A stretch of 10,423 nt of DNA from an uncultured Clostridium sp. (GTDB lineage Bacteria > Bacillota > Clostridia > TANB77 > CAG-508). Position 1 is the stretch's first letter, and each line of letters starts with the position of its first letter. Location: contig CAMSEX010000038.1 of assembly GCA_947057875.1 (NCBI GenBank), forward strand, positions 1 through 10,423, read 5' to 3'. A program made the position numbers and the translations under genes. The notes beneath the pieces were generated by a model. That model was not told the origin of the DNA. It ran no database searches and saw only the letters and a program-made list of their open reading frames with translations. Positions 8,851 to 10,423 of this stretch are shown here, piece by piece.

Positions 8851-8863
8851 GAGGAATAAATTG
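8849..8863 (+). promoter_or_regulatory. Ribosome binding site deciding a TTG start
   Basis: AGGAGG at 8849-8854 overlaps the upstream stop TAG and is followed after 6 bases by TTG at 8861. This perfect Shine-Dalgarno selects TTG 8861 over the in-frame ATG at 8834, which lies inside the previous gene and lacks a ribosome binding site. Confidence 0.85.
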
Positions 8864-10423
8864 GAAAAAATAAAAAATTTTTTAAATAAAGAAAACTACA
8901 CAAAAGTAAAATTGACAATTGTTGTCATTTTAGCAATTTTTGCAAGCGTGATTTTTGAATATAGTTTTTATACCAAATATATTGACCAATCATATGACTC
9001 CAAAACAAGAATGTTGTTGGTAGCTATGATTTTCACATTTGTAGGATTGCATTTTGTGCTAAAATTAAATAAGTTGTATGAATGGATTTATAAGCATCGT
9101 TATAAATTAGCAGCAGGATTTCTTGTTTTTGTTATGTTGTTTAAATTATCAGGTTCGTCTATTGTAAATTTTAATGACCAATTTCAAACCAATTCGGATG
9201 ATAATCGTTTTCATCCGCTACTTCGGTTTTGCTAGAATGGTAAGAACTGATGAATGGGCAACTTCTACTTTGTATATTTTGTCACAAGGTGTAGGAGCTG
9301 ACCAATTTCAGTACTTTGATGACGAATTGCGTGGTACAAAAACAGATATGTTCACTCTTGTAAATAGTCCAGTTAAAGATATTTTAATGATTGGTAAACC
9401 ATTTCAAATCATGTTTTTATTACTTGGAAATGACAGAGGTTTAAGTTTCTATTGGTATATTCGCCTTATAGCAATGCTACTTGGTTCATTTGAAATGTGC
9501 ATGCTTTTAACAAATGGCAAAAAACGAATTTCTTTGTGTGGTATGCTCATGATAACGTTTTCAAGTGCTACACAATGGTGGTATTGCATGGATACTTTAA
9601 TTTGGGGACAAATTATTTTACTTTTACTTAACAAATTTATGGAAACAAACAAAAAAAGTACGAAAATTCTATGTGGACTTGGAGAAATTGTGGCAATCAC
9701 TTCTTATATTTTTATTTTGTACCCAGCATGGCAAGTTTCATTTGCGTATGTATTTTTAGCGATTTTTATTTGGATGATGATAAAGAATTTCAAAAATGGT
9801 TACAAAATCAATTGGTTTGATTGTGCGACAATTGCTGTAACTTTGCTTTGCGTAGGTGGTTTGTTAGTACGCTGGTTTAGCTTGTCAGGAGATACCATAG
9901 CCGCCATTATGAACACGGATTATCCAGGCGAAAGACGCGAAGTTGGTGGTGGAGCCACAATTTTGTATGCGTATTTTTATAATTTGTTTTTTGCTTACAA
10001 ATATTGTCCAAATCCATGTGAAGCCTCAAGTATGTTGTCATTTTATCCATTGCCAATTCTGCTTTCAATTGTCTATATCATTTTCAATCACAAAGACAAA
10101 AAACATTGGAAATTCTTGTTTCCAACAATTATAGTCAGCTTATTTTTGACGGTTTGGTGCAAATGGGGCTTTCCAGAAATATTAGCAAAATGCAGTTTGA
10201 TGTCTATGACAACTGCGCCAAGAGCAACTATTGCACTTGGTACCATTCAGATTTATATGCTCATTTATTTATTTGGTGCTATGCAAAAAGAAACCAAATG
10301 GTTTCCACGTATGGTAGCATATATTTTGCCAATTTTAGCAATTAGCTATATGATGTATCAAGCAGTAACTACATGTAGTTTACCAGGATATTTTGGTTTT
10401 GTTAAAATTTTGATTTCCACTTG
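8861..10423 (+). CDS. Polytopic membrane protein, probable GT-C-type glycosyltransferase, 3' end outside window; needs one +1 frame change (CGG at 9224)
   Basis: TTG 8861 follows AGGAGG (8849-8854) by 6 bases. The first 121 residues hold three hydrophobic segments (about 17-36, 51-69, 82-102) and an outward loop starting NFNDQFQTNSDD. The frame then stops at TAG 9233-9235 just after a CGG codon at 9224. Skipping that C gives LL-GFARMVRTDEW, after which the frame stays open to the right edge (399 more residues visible), with many more membrane helices, WWYCMDTLIWGQ, and MTTAPRATIALG. The R-x-D-E-W loop motif and the later P-x-RA motif recall large uncharacterised membrane proteins of Bacillota surface-polysaccharide clusters, which are thought to be polyprenyl-phosphate-sugar-dependent GT-C transferases; that assignment is moderate. 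With the GtrA and GtrB-like genes it would complete a three-part extracytoplasmic decoration system. Without the shift only a three-helix stub would be made. Confidence 0.85.
9224..9227 (+). other. Putative +1 recoding site 4: CTT CGG T read as CTT (C) GGT
   Basis: The in-frame codon at 9224-9226 is CGG, followed three codons later by TAG 9233-9235. Skipping the C gives GGT TTT GCT AGA ATG GTA AGA ACT GAT GAA TGG, i.e. GFARMVRTDEW, and a frame then open for the remaining 1.2 kb with consistent membrane-protein composition. The frame change must fall between the NSDD loop and GFAR; the CGG lies in that interval. Exact position is supported but less tightly pinned than site 3. Confidence 0.75.

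Noticed and set aside
8834..8860. ATG 8834 as the start of the last gene
   Set aside because: It overlaps the preceding gene by 17 bases without a ribosome binding site, whereas TTG 8861 has a perfect AGGAGG 6 bases upstream.
2260..9227. Four independent single-base insertion errors in the sequence
   Set aside because: Not fully excludable without reads, and it remains the main alternative. But no site is in a homopolymer, all four are +1, all four make an in-frame CGG before a Gly codon, and the rest of the ~10 kb shows no other frame damage and no other in-frame CGG.
2260..9227. Simple reassignment of CGG to another amino acid (Trp or Gln, as proposed in some Bacillota)
   Set aside because: Reading CGG as any triplet leaves the following sequence in the wrong frame and hits stops within 9 to 81 bases; only a +1 change restores the conserved protein.
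669..9700. Short minus-strand open frames (for example 669-923, 1982-2197, 6068-6283, 9449-9700) and + strand frames at 9943-10345
   Set aside because: They lie opposite or out of frame within well-supported genes, have no recognisable domain and no convincing ribosome binding sites.
421..10423. Ordinary pseudogene decay of the B, F and H genes
   Set aside because: No in-frame nonsense codons, deletions or other frame changes occur on either side of the sites; sequences after the shifts keep conserved motifs and coding composition.

Overview
The window is very AT-rich (roughly 30% G+C by eye) and every supported gene lies on the + strand, with gaps of only 1 to 27 bases and AAGGAG-type ribosome binding sites before almost every start. 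This looks like the interior of one long operon from a low-G+C Bacillota (Clostridia/Bacilli-like, probably host-associated) that makes a cell-surface polysaccharide. The organism is inferred from composition, Shine-Dalgarno style and protein families; no rRNA or marker gene is present.

Layout: (A) 3-419, the C-terminal coiled-coil tail of a gene that begins outside the window; (B) 421-2657, a fused GT2-GT4 glycosyltransferase with the same kind of tail; (C) 2668-4509 and (D) 4519-6315, tandem paralogues each carrying two GT2 domains; (E) 6329-6841, a GtrA-family membrane protein; (F) 6869-7808, a DPM1/GtrB-like polyprenyl-phosphate glycosyltransferase; (G) 7810-8850, a single-domain GT2; (H) 8861 to the right edge, a polytopic membrane protein that looks like a GT-C-type transferase. 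B, C, D and G would build the chain in the cytoplasm. E, F and H resemble a three-component decoration system: F loads a sugar on a lipid carrier, E helps it across the membrane, and H transfers it outside.

The main discovery: three of the eight genes (B, F, H) are not open in a conventional reading. Each is restored to full family length by +1 frame changes, four in all, at 2260, 2279, 7466 and 9224. At all four the zero-frame codon is CGG; skipping its C gives GGN (Gly), which fits the conserved protein sequence on both sides. A manual scan found 28 CGG triplets on the + strand: 24 are out of frame in the restored genes, none is an ordinary sense codon, and the only four in frame are exactly the four frame changes. 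The simplest reading is that CGG is not decoded as Arg in this organism, and that an in-frame CGG makes the ribosome move +1 (or read CGGN as a four-base Gly codon). Systematic sequence error is the main alternative; the strict codon phase and the absence of homopolymers argue against it.

No promoter, terminator, RNA gene, mobile element, CRISPR array or non-coding stretch over 27 bases was seen.
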